Positions 27,922 to 36,899 of a DNA stretch of 64,000 bases are shown piece after piece. Made by a program: the position numbers and the translations under genes. This DNA comes from Geminicoccaceae bacterium SCSIO 64248 (GTDB lineage: Bacteria > Pseudomonadota > Alphaproteobacteria > Geminicoccales > Geminicoccaceae), in NCBI GenBank assembly GCA_029814805.1, contig CP122393.1, forward strand, positions 496,001-560,000, read 5' to 3'. Numbering within the stretch: position 1 is the first letter of the stretch; each line of letters begins with the position of its first letter. The notes beneath the pieces were generated by a model, which saw only the letters and a list, made by a program, of their open reading frames with translations, made no database searches and was not told the origin of the DNA.

Positions 27922-28884
27922 ATGGTGAACGTCGCGCCGCATCGCGCCGCCTTACTCCTGCTTAGCCTCGAAGCGGGATTGATCGTCTCTTGGAGCGGCG
28001 GCTTTGTCGGCTATCGCTTCGCCGCCGACCATGCGCCCGTCTTTCAGATCTCGTTCTGGCGCTTTCTCATCGCCGCTCTCATCCTTGCTCCCTTTGCCTG
28101 GCCTTCGGCCCGCCTCTTGTCCGGGCGTGCGCTGGCACGGCATGCCCTGATCGGGATCCTGGCCGTCGCCGGGTATTTGGGTGGCCTTGCCAAGGCGATC
28201 GCGTTCGACGTCCCGTCCGGGCTGGCGGCGCTCATGGCCGACCTCGTTCCCGTCGCCGTGCTCCTTCTTTCGATGGTCCATCGGGGCGAGCGGCCGACGC
28301 GAACCCATTGGCTGGGCACTGGCCTGGCTTGCGCCGGCATGATCGCCGCGACGGCCGGCGCGCTCCGGCTGGGCGACGCACCGGGCTGGGCCTACGGCCT
28401 GCCGCTCCTGAGCGTGCTGGCGCTCGCACTGGCGACGCTGATGCAGAAGGACGGCGCCAAGCCGGACGTGCCGCTCGCAACCGTCCTCTTTCTGCACATG
28501 GCGAGCGCGACACCGGCGTTCGCGGTGCTCGGCTGGCTCGAGGGCGGCCTGGCGCCGACCGTCACGGCCGGCTATGCGGCCAGCCTCGCCTGGCTGGTCG
28601 TCGTCCCGACCTTCGGCGGCTACGGCCTCTACTGGCTGTGCCTGAATCTGACCTCGCCCGCGCGCGTCACGAGCGTGCTCTATCTCAGCCCGCCCGTGAC
28701 CATGCTGTGGACCTGGCTGATGTTCGACGAGCCCTTGTCGGCCGGCATGGCCGCCGGCCTCGGCCTGACCCTCGCCGGCCTGATCCTGATCGCCCGATCG
28801 CCCTTTGCGGCGCGACCTCAGCTTTGCTGCCCGATGCCGAGCGCCGCCTCGGTCCGGCCGATCCAGGCCTGTACGGAGGGATAG
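27922..28884 (+). CDS. EamA/DMT-family transporter
   Basis: A 320-residue membrane protein with about ten hydrophobic helices and the two EamA repeats of the drug/metabolite transporter superfamily. The N-terminal repeat starts LIVSWSGGFVGYRFA and the second ends near LSAGMAAGLGLTLAGLILI. Members export amino acids, purines or other small metabolites; the substrate here is unknown. The start ATG 27922 follows GGGAGA. The last 20 or so residues form an unusual Cys/Pro-rich tail that overlaps the convergent GST gene by 67 bases. Control by the divergent LysR protein is likely. Confidence 0.88.
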   Translation: MVNVAPHRAALLLLSLEAGLIVSWSGGFVGYRFAADHAPVFQISFWRFLIAALILAPFAWPSARLLSGRALARHALIGILAVAGYLGGLAKAIAFDVPSGLAALMADLVPVAVLLLSMVHRGERPTRTHWLGTGLACAGMIAATAGALRLGDAPGWAYGLPLLSVLALALATLMQKDGAKPDVPLATVLFLHMASATPAFAVLGWLEGGLAPTVTAGYAASLAWLVVVPTFGGYGLYWLCLNLTSPARVTSVLYLSPPVTMLWTWLMFDEPLSAGMAAGLGLTLAGLILIARSPFAARPQLCCPMPSAASVRPIQACTEG

Positions 28885-29411
28885 TCGGCAAGATCGAAGC
28901 CGCCCTCGTCGGCCATGCGCGTGTACGCCACAAGCGCGATGTCGGCGAGGCTGGGCGTGCCGCCCACGAGGAACGGCGTCCGGGCCAGCTGATCCTCCAT
29001 GCGGGCGAGCGCGGCGTGGCCCCGCTCCTCCAGCTTCGGGTCTAGGTCCTCCGCCTTGCGGCCGAGATAGCGCATCTGGAACCGGCGCACGGCGATGTAA
29101 GGCTCGTGGCTGTATTGCTCCCAGAACAGCCACCCGTACATGCGCGCACGGTCGTAGGCGTCCGCGGGGACGAGGGCCGAGCCCTCGCCGAAATAGAGGA
29201 GGATGGCGTTGGACTGCGCCAGCGTCCGCCCGTCCTCCAGGACGACCACCGGCACCTGACCGGCCGGGTTCAGCGCCAGGAAGGCGGGCGTGCGCGTCGC
29301 ACCGGTCAGGACGTCGGTCTCCTGCCAGTCATGGCGGATGCCGAGATGGTCGAGCAGCCATTTCACCTTGAGGCAGTTGCCGGAGATCGAGTCGCCGAGA
29401 ACGCGGAGCAT
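28818..29411 (-). CDS. Glutathione S-transferase family protein
   Basis: A 197-residue cytosolic GST. The N-terminal thioredoxin-like domain begins MLRVLGDSISGNCLKVKWLL, with the cis-Pro segment GQVPVVVLEDG and the glutathione-binding LAQSNAILLYF. The all-helical C-terminal domain follows (GGTPSLADIALVAYTRM is the N-capping box). ATG 29411 was chosen because family members start just before this beta strand; ATG 29426 would add five residues. It overlaps the 3' end of the EamA gene and lies 95 bases downstream of the panE-like gene on the same strand. Its substrate cannot be told. Confidence 0.9.
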   Translation of the reverse strand: MLRVLGDSISGNCLKVKWLLDHLGIRHDWQETDVLTGATRTPAFLALNPAGQVPVVVLEDGRTLAQSNAILLYFGEGSALVPADAYDRARMYGWLFWEQYSHEPYIAVRRFQMRYLGRKAEDLDPKLEERGHAALARMEDQLARTPFLVGGTPSLADIALVAYTRMADEGGFDLADYPSVQAWIGRTEAALGIGQQS

Positions 29412-29506
29412 GACAGTGGATCCCATGAGGAGGAGGCGGCGACGCCAGCTTTTAGCACACATGCAGCCGGTGTGGCCGCGCGTTTTCCGAGCGATCCCGC
29501 GTGGGC

Positions 29507-30424
29507 TCAGCCGTCCTGCACGGCATTGCGCATGCCGGCGTCGAGCGCCCGGAGCAGGGTGAGGATCGCCCGGTTGACGGGAACGTCGATGCCCTTGCGG
29601 GTCGCGGCGTCGACCACGGCGCCCGTGATGTAGGCGTGCTCGAGCGGCCGGCCGGCCAGCCGGTCGTAGAGCATCGACGAGCCGCCTTGCGGATTGTAGG
29701 TCGGATAGAGATCGAGCGTCGCCTGGACGTCGCTCTCTGCGACGTTCGCGCCCTCGGCCCGGGCGACCGCGACCGCCTCGGTCAGGATGGCGCGGCCGAG
29801 CTCGATCACGTCCGGCTCCTGCATGACCCCGATCCGGCGCAGGGTCAGCGCGGTGATCGGATTGGCGACCAAGTTGCTGAACAGCTTGCGCCACGCAGCG
29901 GAGACGAAATCGGGATCGGCCTCGATCGCGGCGTTCGAGCCCTCGAGGAGCCGGCGGAAGCGATGCCCGGCCGGGTGATCCGGCACGACGATGCGGTCGC
30001 CGACATGATGGGTGACGCGGCCGGGCGCGGTGCGCTCGGCGGCGACATAGATCAGAGCCGGGAGAACCGCGGCCCCGGGCGCGAGCGGCGCCACGCGTGC
30101 TTCGTGGGCGACGCCGTTCTGGGCGACGACCACGACCGTATTCGGTCCGGCGAGACGTTCGAGCCAGGGCGCGGCGCCATCGGTGTCCTGTGCCTTGGTG
30201 GTCAGGAACACCCAGGGAAACGGCGCTGTCAGCCGGTCAGGCTCGGTGACGACCGCAGCCGGGATCTCGCGCGGGGCGCCATCGCGCTTGACCACGAGCC
30301 GATCGAACGGATTGCGGACGCACAGTGTCACCTCGTGTCCGGCCGAAGCGGCCTGCGCCGCGAGATAGCCGCCGATCGCGCCGCCGCCGATCACGGCGAC
30401 CCGGCTGAGCTGGGACCCTTCCAT
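29507..30424 (-). CDS. Ketopantoate reductase (PanE/ApbA) family oxidoreductase
   Basis: A 305-residue NADPH-dependent reductase. The dinucleotide motif VAVIGGGAIGGYLAA is at about 9-23. The catalytic-lysine region WRKLFSNLVANPITALT (about 184-200) and the C-terminal domain with YNPQGGSSMLYDRLAGRPLEH match ketopantoate reductases. Many paralogues act on other 2-oxo acids, so a role in pantothenate synthesis is not certain. It is downstream of uxuA on the same strand with an 89-base gap, which could tie it to a sugar-acid pathway. Confidence 0.85.
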   Translation of the reverse strand: MEGSQLSRVAVIGGGAIGGYLAAQAASAGHEVTLCVRNPFDRLVVKRDGAPREIPAAVVTEPDRLTAPFPWVFLTTKAQDTDGAAPWLERLAGPNTVVVVAQNGVAHEARVAPLAPGAAVLPALIYVAAERTAPGRVTHHVGDRIVVPDHPAGHRFRRLLEGSNAAIEADPDFVSAAWRKLFSNLVANPITALTLRRIGVMQEPDVIELGRAILTEAVAVARAEGANVAESDVQATLDLYPTYNPQGGSSMLYDRLAGRPLEHAYITGAVVDAATRKGIDVPVNRAILTLLRALDAGMRNAVQDG

Positions 30425-30513
30425 GGCCTGTCCTCCGTTTGAGTGTCCGGCTGCGATCCATGCAAGGTGCGGGCGAGTCCGTCACGACCGGGCCGGGTGC
30501 GGCGGCTCGGCAA

Positions 30514-31710
30514 TCACGCGGCACGGCCGCCGTGACGCTCCGTCGCCCGGATGACGCCGCGCAGTTCCGCCAGGCCGCGCAGGCGCCCGACCGCGGGATA
30601 GCCGGGATGGGTCGTGCGCTTGCCGTCGTCCAGCAGCTCATGGCCATGATCGGGACGGAAGGGGATCCGCCAGTCGGCGCGGCCCTCGTCCTTGCGCCGG
30701 CGTTGCTCGGCCAGCAGGACGCCGACGAGGTCGACCATGTCGACGTCGCCGTCCAGGTGGTCCGCCTCCATGAAGGAGCCGTCGGGCTCCTTGGCGACGT
30801 TGCGCAGATGGGCGAAGTGGATGAGCGGCGCGAATCGGCGCGCGATCGCCGGCACATCGTTCTGCGCGCCGGCGCCGAGCGAGCCGGAGCACAGCGTGAC
30901 GCCGTTGGCGGGCGAGGGCACGCAGCCGGTGATGAAGGCAAGGTCGTCCGCGTTGGAGACGATGCGCGGCAGGCCGAACATCGGCCGCGGCGGGTCGTCG
31001 GGGTGGACGCACATGCGGATGCCCACCTCCTCGCAGGTCGGGATGACCTCCTCCAGGAAGCGCCTGTAGCGCTCGCGCAGGACATCACGGGTCGTACCGG
31101 CATAACGGTCGAGGATCGCCTGGAAGCCCTTCTCGTCGTAGCGGTCGTAGGCGCCGGGCAGGCCGGCGTTGATCGTGGCCAACAGCGTGCTTCGCTCGGA
31201 GTCCGAACTCGCATCGAACCATGTCCGGGCGCGCTCGATCATGTCCGGCGCGTAGTCGGCCTCGGCACCCCGCCGCTTGAGCATGAACAGGTCGAAGGCG
31301 GCGTACGTCTCGGCCGAGAAGCGCAGGGCGCGACCGCCACCCGGCAACGGCCAGGCGAGGTCGGTGCGCGTCCAGTCGAGCACCGGCATGAAATTGTAGC
31401 AGACGATCTCGATGCCGCAGGCCGCGAGGTTGCGCAACGACGCGCGGTAGCTGTCGAACAAAGGCGAGAGATCGCCTTCGTCCAGCTTGATGCGTTCGTG
31501 GATCGGCAGGCTCTCGACCACGGCCCAGCGCAGCCCGAGCGAGGGATCGGCCTCGATCAGCGCCTTGCGTTCCCTGATCGCCTCGACCGTCCAGACCTCG
31601 CCATAGGGGATGTCGTGCAGGGCCGTGACGATGCCCCTGGCCCCGGTTTGACGGATCTCGGCGAGCGAGATGGCGTCCTTGGGGCCGAACCAGCGCCAGG
31701 TTTCCTCCAT
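30514..31710 (-). CDS. uxuA: D-mannonate dehydratase
   Basis: A 398-residue enzyme that removes water from D-mannonate to give 2-keto-3-deoxygluconate in glucuronate breakdown. The start MEETWRWFGPKDAISLAEI, the segments VVESLPIHERIK, CYNFMPVLDWTRTDL and MCVHPDDPPRPMFGLPRI, and the end FRPDHGHELLDD are all UxuA signatures, including the His/Cys/Asp metal ligands. Length matches the family. No uxuB or uxaC was found nearby. A 7-bp inverted repeat lies upstream (31773-31800). Confidence 0.95.
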   Translation of the reverse strand: MEETWRWFGPKDAISLAEIRQTGARGIVTALHDIPYGEVWTVEAIRERKALIEADPSLGLRWAVVESLPIHERIKLDEGDLSPLFDSYRASLRNLAACGIEIVCYNFMPVLDWTRTDLAWPLPGGGRALRFSAETYAAFDLFMLKRRGAEADYAPDMIERARTWFDASSDSERSTLLATINAGLPGAYDRYDEKGFQAILDRYAGTTRDVLRERYRRFLEEVIPTCEEVGIRMCVHPDDPPRPMFGLPRIVSNADDLAFITGCVPSPANGVTLCSGSLGAGAQNDVPAIARRFAPLIHFAHLRNVAKEPDGSFMEADHLDGDVDMVDLVGVLLAEQRRRKDEGRADWRIPFRPDHGHELLDDGKRTTHPGYPAVGRLRGLAELRGVIRATERHGGRAA

Positions 31711-31772
31711 GAGACCATCCTCTCCAGCCAGGGCGACGCGTCCGTGCCGAACGCCGGCTTACAGGAGTAGGC

Positions 31773-31800
31773 CGTCCGCGCAAAGGATCGCAAGCGGACG
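31773..31800. repeat. Inverted repeat CGTCCGC-N14-GCGGACG between uxuA and the methyltransferase
   Basis: Perfect 7-base arms (31773-31779 and 31794-31800) lie 63 bases upstream of the uxuA start in the 173-base divergent gap. It could be an operator for the mannonate gene, but GC-rich DNA makes such arms fairly likely by chance. Confidence 0.25.
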
Positions 31801-31883
31801 CGGGGCTGGCGCGCTCAAGACGGGCTTGCCGCGCGAGGGCGCCGGACGGATGGTCGGCGCAGGATCCGACCGGAGCATTGCCG

Positions 31884-32633
31884 ATGAGCGCGTTCGCCTC
31901 CACCGTCGACCGCTACCAGCGCTACCGGCCTCCCTATCCCGAGGCGTTCTTCAGCGCCGTGGCGGCGGCTTTGGACTTCATGCCGACGCACCGGCTGCTC
32001 GACCTCGGCACGGGGCCGGGCGTGCTGGCGCTGGGCTTCGCGCCCTTCGTGGGATGGGCGACCGGCGTGGACCCCGAGCCCGCCATGCTGGCAGCCGCGC
32101 GGGCGAACGCCGAAGCGGCCGGCTATCCGCTTGCGCTCATCGAAGGCAAGGCCGAGCAGGCGGACGACAGCCTCGGCCGGTTCGAGGTCGTCACGATCGG
32201 ACGCGCCCTGCATTGGATGGACACCGACCGGCTGCGTCCGGTCCTGGAGAGCCGGACGGCGCCGGACGGCGTCATCCTCGTCTGCCGCTCGGGCACGGCG
32301 AAGGACGGGTCGAACCCATGGATCGAGGCGTACGAGCGGGTGCGTACCGACTGGGCAGGACCGATCACGGACCGGCGGTACCCCCGGGATCTCGAGGCGC
32401 TCGTACAGGGCACGCGCTTTTCGGTCGGGCGCGCGATCACGGTTCGCAGCGATCACGCCGTGCCCGTGGACGATCTCTGCCAGCGTATGCTGACCTTCTC
32501 GACCACCTCGCCCGCCGTGATCGGCGGACGCGCGCTCGACATGCTGAGCGAGACACGCGAGGCGCTTTTGCCGTTCAGCGAGAACGGCGTGATCGCGGAA
32601 AGCGTCGAGGCCTCAGCGGTCGTCGTCCGCTGA
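31884..32633 (+). CDS. Class I SAM-dependent methyltransferase
   Basis: A 249-residue protein with motif I LLDLGTGPGVLALGFA (about 38-53), the acidic loop TGVDPEPAMLAAAR, and GRALHWMD, a signature of small UbiE-like or trans-aconitate methyltransferase-like proteins. The N-terminus FASTVDRYQRYRPPYPEAFF is typical of this group. The substrate is unknown. ATG 31884 is preferred to the TTG two codons earlier. The stop codon is part of a perfect hairpin shared with the convergent phoX-like gene. Confidence 0.85.
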   Translation: MSAFASTVDRYQRYRPPYPEAFFSAVAAALDFMPTHRLLDLGTGPGVLALGFAPFVGWATGVDPEPAMLAAARANAEAAGYPLALIEGKAEQADDSLGRFEVVTIGRALHWMDTDRLRPVLESRTAPDGVILVCRSGTAKDGSNPWIEAYERVRTDWAGPITDRRYPRDLEALVQGTRFSVGRAITVRSDHAVPVDDLCQRMLTFSTTSPAVIGGRALDMLSETREALLPFSENGVIAESVEASAVVVR

Positions 32634-32635
32634 GG
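32611..32635. terminator. Bidirectional hairpin between convergent methyltransferase and PhoX genes
   Basis: CCTCAGCGG (32611-32619) and CCGCTGAGG (32627-32635) are a perfect 9-bp stem with a 7-nt loop. It contains the methyltransferase stop codon and lies 17 bases past the phoX-like stop on the other strand. There is no T run on either side. Confidence 0.5.
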
Positions 32636-32651
32636 TCTCGCTCGTATCCGG

Positions 32652-34664
32652 TCAGGTGCCGATCGTGCCGCCGCCCTGGCGGGTGATCGCCAGCACGGAG
32701 GGCCGCGGCGGCATGGTGTCCTGGAAGTCCGGCCAGCGGGTCGCCGGATCCTCGAAGGTCGAGAGCCGCTTGAACGGCTCGTAGCTCTTGGTGCCGTCGG
32801 TCGCGGGATGCTGCACGGCGACGAACATGGTCTGGTCGTCGGGCGTGAAGAGCGGGCCGCACATCTCGGCGCCGACCGGCACGCGGAAGAACATCTTGCC
32901 GGTACCGCGCAGGTCGCCGTCGGTTTCCAGGCCCCACACCCCGTCGGCGGTCCCGGACTTCGGCCAAGAGGTGCCCTGGTCAGTGGTCACCCACAGGCGG
33001 CCGCTGGCGTCGACCGCGCAGTTGTCGGGCGACGCGAACCAGCCGTTCTCGGAGGTGGCCGGGTTGTACATGGCGCCCACCTCGTCGATCGCCGGGTTGC
33101 CGCAGCGCACGACGATGTCCCAGGTGAAGCGATCGGCCGTGTGGTCGCCGCCTTCCGGGGTCATCTCGAGGACGTGGCCGAAATTGTTGGCCGCGCGCGG
33201 ATTGGCGGCGTCGATCTGGTCCTGCTCGCGATTGCTGTTGTTGGTCAGCATCACGTAGACCTTGCCCGTGACCTCGTTGGGCCCGACGTCCTCGGGGCGG
33301 TCCATCGGCGTGGCGCCTAGCTTGTCGGCGGCGATACGCGCGTCGATCACGACGTCGGCCTGGCTGGCGAAGCCGTTCTCGGCCGTTAGCGGGCCCTGGC
33401 CCCACACGAGCGGCAGCCAGGTCAGCGAGCCGTCCTCGTCGAACCGGGCGACCGAGAGCGTGCCCTCGGACAGGAGGCGCAGGTTGGCGGCACGGTCGTC
33501 CGGGTTGTACCGGCCGGCCGAGACGAAGCGATAGACATAGTCGAAGCGGTTGTCGTCGCCGCTGTAGACCACGACGCGGCCATCGCTGTTGACGATGCTC
33601 TCCGCGCCCTCGTGACGGAACCGGCCGAGCGCGGTGTGCTTGACCGGCGTCGAGTTCGGATCCATCGGGTCGACCTCGACGATCCAGCCGAAGCGGTTGG
33701 GCTCGTTCGGCTCGCGGTCGACATTGAACCGGGTGTAGTGGACGCCCCAATTGTAGCTGCGCTCAGGCACGCCGTAGCGCTTGAACTTGGCGGCCTCGGC
33801 CCCGCCGACGGTGTCCAGGGGCGAGCCCTCCTCGTCGACCTGATCGGTCCAGAAATAGCCGTGGAAGTTCTCCTCGGCCATCAGGTAGGTGCCCCACGCG
33901 GTCATGCCGCCGGCGCAGTTGTTGAACGTGCCGAGGATGCGCGTGCCTTCGGGATCCTCGGAGGTACGCAGGCGCTCGTGGCCGGCGGCCGGGCCGTCGG
34001 CGGTCATCGGCGTGTCGGCGGTGATGCGGCGATTGTACTGCGAACCGGCGACCGGCGCCCACTTGCCGTCCTCGCCGCGGGCGATCTCGACCACCGAGCC
34101 GCCATGGGCGGCGATCTCGATGTCGACCAACTCCTTGGTCATCGCCTTGAAGTCGTCGGCGTCGGGCTCGGCGCCGACGCCCGGGAACATGACCTCCGGG
34201 CTCGTGTACTCGTGGTTGACGCAGAGCAGGCCGCGATTGCTGCCGTCCAGCGGCAGGAAGCCGACATAGTCGTTGTTGTAGCCGAACTGCTTGGCCTGCG
34301 CCTCGGCGCTCTGGTTCATCGGATCGAAGGCCGGCGCGTCGGCCAGGACCGGATCGCCCCAGCGCAGCAGGATGTCCGCGTCGTAGCCGGACGCCACGTG
34401 GTGCGTCTCGTCGACGCCGTGCTCGACCTCGTCCCAGACATAGCGCGTGGCGGCCGACTGCGCAGAGGCGCGCGCCGCGAGCGCCAGCGGACTGACCGTG
34501 GCGCCGATCGCCGCGACGCCCAGCATGCCCTGCAGCACGCTGCGACGGCCATAGCGGGCCATGATCACGTCGCCGATCGTGCGCTCGAGATGAGGATTGG
34601 TCGGGATGTCGTCGAAAGCCTCGAAGGCTTCCTTCTTGTTGTGGAAGCCGTCACGCCGCTGCAT
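32652..34664 (-). CDS. PhoX-family (DUF839) phosphatase, Tat-exported
   Basis: A 670-residue protein. A cytoplasmic-looking leader of about 38 residues precedes a twin-arginine signal (YGRRSVLQGMLGVAAIG, Arg40-Arg41, Ala-rich end near ARASAQS). The mature part has PhoX family sequence: LLCVNHEYTSPEVMF, FNNCAGGMTAWGTYLMAEEN, RFGWIVEVDPMDP and LFTPDDQTMFVAVQHPA. PhoX enzymes are periplasmic or extracellular Ca2+/Fe phosphomonoesterases. ATG 34664, after GAGAAGG, was chosen over 34727 because it follows a Shine-Dalgarno and keeps the signal near the N-terminus. A candidate PHO box lies 54 bases upstream. Confidence 0.9.
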   Translation of the reverse strand: MQRRDGFHNKKEAFEAFDDIPTNPHLERTIGDVIMARYGRRSVLQGMLGVAAIGATVSPLALAARASAQSAATRYVWDEVEHGVDETHHVASGYDADILLRWGDPVLADAPAFDPMNQSAEAQAKQFGYNNDYVGFLPLDGSNRGLLCVNHEYTSPEVMFPGVGAEPDADDFKAMTKELVDIEIAAHGGSVVEIARGEDGKWAPVAGSQYNRRITADTPMTADGPAAGHERLRTSEDPEGTRILGTFNNCAGGMTAWGTYLMAEENFHGYFWTDQVDEEGSPLDTVGGAEAAKFKRYGVPERSYNWGVHYTRFNVDREPNEPNRFGWIVEVDPMDPNSTPVKHTALGRFRHEGAESIVNSDGRVVVYSGDDNRFDYVYRFVSAGRYNPDDRAANLRLLSEGTLSVARFDEDGSLTWLPLVWGQGPLTAENGFASQADVVIDARIAADKLGATPMDRPEDVGPNEVTGKVYVMLTNNSNREQDQIDAANPRAANNFGHVLEMTPEGGDHTADRFTWDIVVRCGNPAIDEVGAMYNPATSENGWFASPDNCAVDASGRLWVTTDQGTSWPKSGTADGVWGLETDGDLRGTGKMFFRVPVGAEMCGPLFTPDDQTMFVAVQHPATDGTKSYEPFKRLSTFEDPATRWPDFQDTMPPRPSVLAITRQGGGTIGT

Positions 34665-34717
34665 CGGGTGTGCCTTCTCGCTCGAATATCGGACTTTAGC
34701 ATTCTTCCAATGCCAGA

Positions 34718-34735
34718 TTGACGTCATGATGACAG
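34718..34735 (-). promoter_or_regulatory. Candidate PHO box upstream of the PhoX gene
   Basis: Read on the minus strand: CTGTCAT (34735-34729), four bases, then ACGTCAA (34724-34718). The first half is a perfect PhoB half-site; the second is a 4/7 match in the correct 11-bp register. The site ends 54 bases before the phoX-like ATG. The layout is almost the same as the one before ppk1. Confidence 0.45.
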
Positions 34736-34802
34736 CGGGTGACGTCGCCTAGATGTCGCGTCCCTGATAGAGCGTCGCGTCGTCGCCGGCGGACGGCCGC
34801 GC

Positions 34803-35747
34803 TCAGCGGGTGCGGCCGGCGACAAGCCGACCGTCGATCGCGGCCAGGCCGACGCCGATCACGGCCAGGCCGACGAGATGGCCGGGGCCGAGCCGTTCGC
34901 CGAGAACCAGGACGCCCAGCCCGATGGCGCTGACCGGGATCAGTAAGGTGACCAGGAGGAGATTGGTCGCGCCGGCGGACGCCAGGATCCGGAAGTACAG
35001 CACGTAGGCAAGCGCCGTCGAAAGCGCCGCGAGACCCGCGACCGCGCCGATTGTAGCCGCTCCCGGCAAGTCCAGGGTCCAGGGCCGGTCGACCATGATC
35101 GCGATCGGGGCGAGCAGCAGCGTCGAGGCGACCACCTGGCCCGTGGCGGCGGTCATCGGCGCGACGCCCAGCCGTTTGAAGCGGCGTCCGTAGACGCCGG
35201 CCAAGGCATAGGACAGGGCGGCCGCCAGGCAGGCGAGCTGCGCGACGACGTCGGTGCCGAGGCCCGCGAGCGTCGCCGGGCCGATCATCACGATCACGCC
35301 CAGGAAGCCGATCACGACGCCCGCCAGCCGATTGCCGGAGAGCTTTTCGTCGTCGGTCAGGGCGTGCGCGATCAGGACGGTCCAAAAGGGCGTCGTCGCG
35401 TTCAGGATCGACGCCAGACCGGATGCGATGTGGGTCTGGCCCCAGACGATCAGGCAGAAGGGCACGACGTTGTTCAGGACGCCCGCAGCGAGGAACGTGG
35501 CCCAGATTTGCCGATCGACCGGCAACCTGACACGCAGGACCCGGAGCGCCGCCGCCAGGATGAGCGCGGCCAGCCCGACCCGAAGCGCCACGATCGTGAG
35601 TGGCGGGAGTTCCTTCACGGCGACGCCCGTGAAGACGAACGATCCGCCCCAGAGACCGGACAGGGCGAGCAGCATGAGCCAATCGGCGAGGCTCATGCTG
35701 CGGTTGACCGCGATGTCGGACGGAGACGGGGTAGAGACGCGGTTCAC
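34803..35747 (-). CDS. EamA/DMT-family transporter
   Basis: A 314-residue membrane protein with ten predicted helices. The first EamA repeat is DWLMLLALSGLWGGSFVFTG with IWATFLAAGVLNNVVPFCLI, and the second ends GPGHLVGLAVIGVGLAAIDG. It likely exports a small metabolite. GTG 35747 is taken as start because GAGGAG precedes it; ATG 35696 would remove a polar 17-residue lead and is also possible. It is divergent from the epimerase gene and unrelated in sequence detail to the EamA gene at 27922. Confidence 0.87.
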   Translation of the reverse strand: MNRVSTPSPSDIAVNRSMSLADWLMLLALSGLWGGSFVFTGVAVKELPPLTIVALRVGLAALILAAALRVLRVRLPVDRQIWATFLAAGVLNNVVPFCLIVWGQTHIASGLASILNATTPFWTVLIAHALTDDEKLSGNRLAGVVIGFLGVIVMIGPATLAGLGTDVVAQLACLAAALSYALAGVYGRRFKRLGVAPMTAATGQVVASTLLLAPIAIMVDRPWTLDLPGAATIGAVAGLAALSTALAYVLYFRILASAGATNLLLVTLLIPVSAIGLGVLVLGERLGPGHLVGLAVIGVGLAAIDGRLVAGRTR

Positions 35748-35885
35748 GGCCGAATGCTCCTCGATTGTCAAAGCGTTGCGGAGCGTATGGAGCCGGCCGA
35801 TCGCCGCGATCCGTTTCTTGCCATCGAATCCAAAAGCGCGCAGGACGTGGGCGTACCGCCCCGCATCCACGACAGGAGGCCGGCC

Positions 35886-36899
35886 TTGACCGTGCTCGTC
35901 ACCGGCGCCGCCGGCTTCATCGGCTTTCACGTCGCGAGCGCTCTGCTCGCACGCGGGGAGGCGGTCCTCGGCATCGACAACCTGAACGCCTATTACGACC
36001 CGGCGTTGAAGCAGGCCCGGCTCGACCAGCTCACTGCCCGGCCGGGCTTCCGGTTCGAGCGGATCGATTTCGCCGACCGTGCCGCCATGCTCGCGCTGGC
36101 CGAGACCGCCGGGCGCGACGTCACCGGCGTCGTCCACCTGGGCGCGCAGGCGGGCGTGCGCCATTCGCTGACCGCGCCCTTCGACTACGTGCACAGCAAC
36201 CTGATCGGCCACATGGTGATCCTGGAAGCGTGCCGTAGCGCGCTGCCGGAGTTCCGGCATCTGGTCTACGCCAGCACCAGCTCGGTCTACGGCGGCAACA
36301 CCAAGGTGCCGTTCTCGGTCGAGGACCGGGTCGACCGGCCGGTCTCGCTCTACGCCGCGACCAAGCGCGCCGACGAGCTGATGACGCACAGCTACAGCCA
36401 TCTGTTCGGCCTGAAGGCGACCGGCCTGCGCTTCTTCACGGTCTACGGGCCGTGGGGCCGGCCCGACATGGCGGCCTATCTGTTTGCCGACGCGATCATG
36501 GACGGCCGCCCGGTCCAGCTGTTCAACGAGGGGCGGATGCGCCGCGACTTCACCTATATCGACGACATCGTGGCGGGCGTGCTCGCCGCGCTCGACCGGC
36601 CGCCCGAGGCGAGCGGGGGCGAGGCGCCGCACCGTCTCTACAATCTCGGCAACAACCGCTCCGAGGAGCTCGGCCGCTTCCTCGAGGTTCTGGAGGACGC
36701 GCTCGGCTTCAAGGCGAAGGTCGAGCTGCGCCCGATGCAACCGGGCGACGTCGAGGCGACCTATGCCGATATCGAGGCGAGCACGCGCGACCTCGGCTAC
36801 CGGCCGACCACGCCGATCGATGTCGGCCTGCCTCGTTTCGTCGAGTGGTACAAGGGCTACCGGCAGCGGGCGGGCGCGGGTAGGCCGGAGAAGGATTAG
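35886..36899 (+). CDS. NAD-dependent epimerase/dehydratase, UDP-glucuronate 4-epimerase-like
   Basis: A 337-residue extended short-chain dehydrogenase. It has the NAD motif VTGAAGFIGFHVA (about 4-16), the catalytic Ser/Thr region YASTSSVYGGN, and the YxxxK pair in VSLYAATKRADELM. The region GIDNLNAYYDPALKQARLDQL and RFFTVYGPWGRPDMA are typical of UDP-glucuronate 4-epimerases, which supply UDP-galacturonate for capsule or LPS. The start is TTG 35886, six bases after AGGAGG (35874-35879); no ATG fits. It stands alone, with no glycan genes next to it. Confidence 0.9.
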   Translation: MTVLVTGAAGFIGFHVASALLARGEAVLGIDNLNAYYDPALKQARLDQLTARPGFRFERIDFADRAAMLALAETAGRDVTGVVHLGAQAGVRHSLTAPFDYVHSNLIGHMVILEACRSALPEFRHLVYASTSSVYGGNTKVPFSVEDRVDRPVSLYAATKRADELMTHSYSHLFGLKATGLRFFTVYGPWGRPDMAAYLFADAIMDGRPVQLFNEGRMRRDFTYIDDIVAGVLAALDRPPEASGGEAPHRLYNLGNNRSEELGRFLEVLEDALGFKAKVELRPMQPGDVEATYADIEASTRDLGYRPTTPIDVGLPRFVEWYKGYRQRAGAGRPEKD

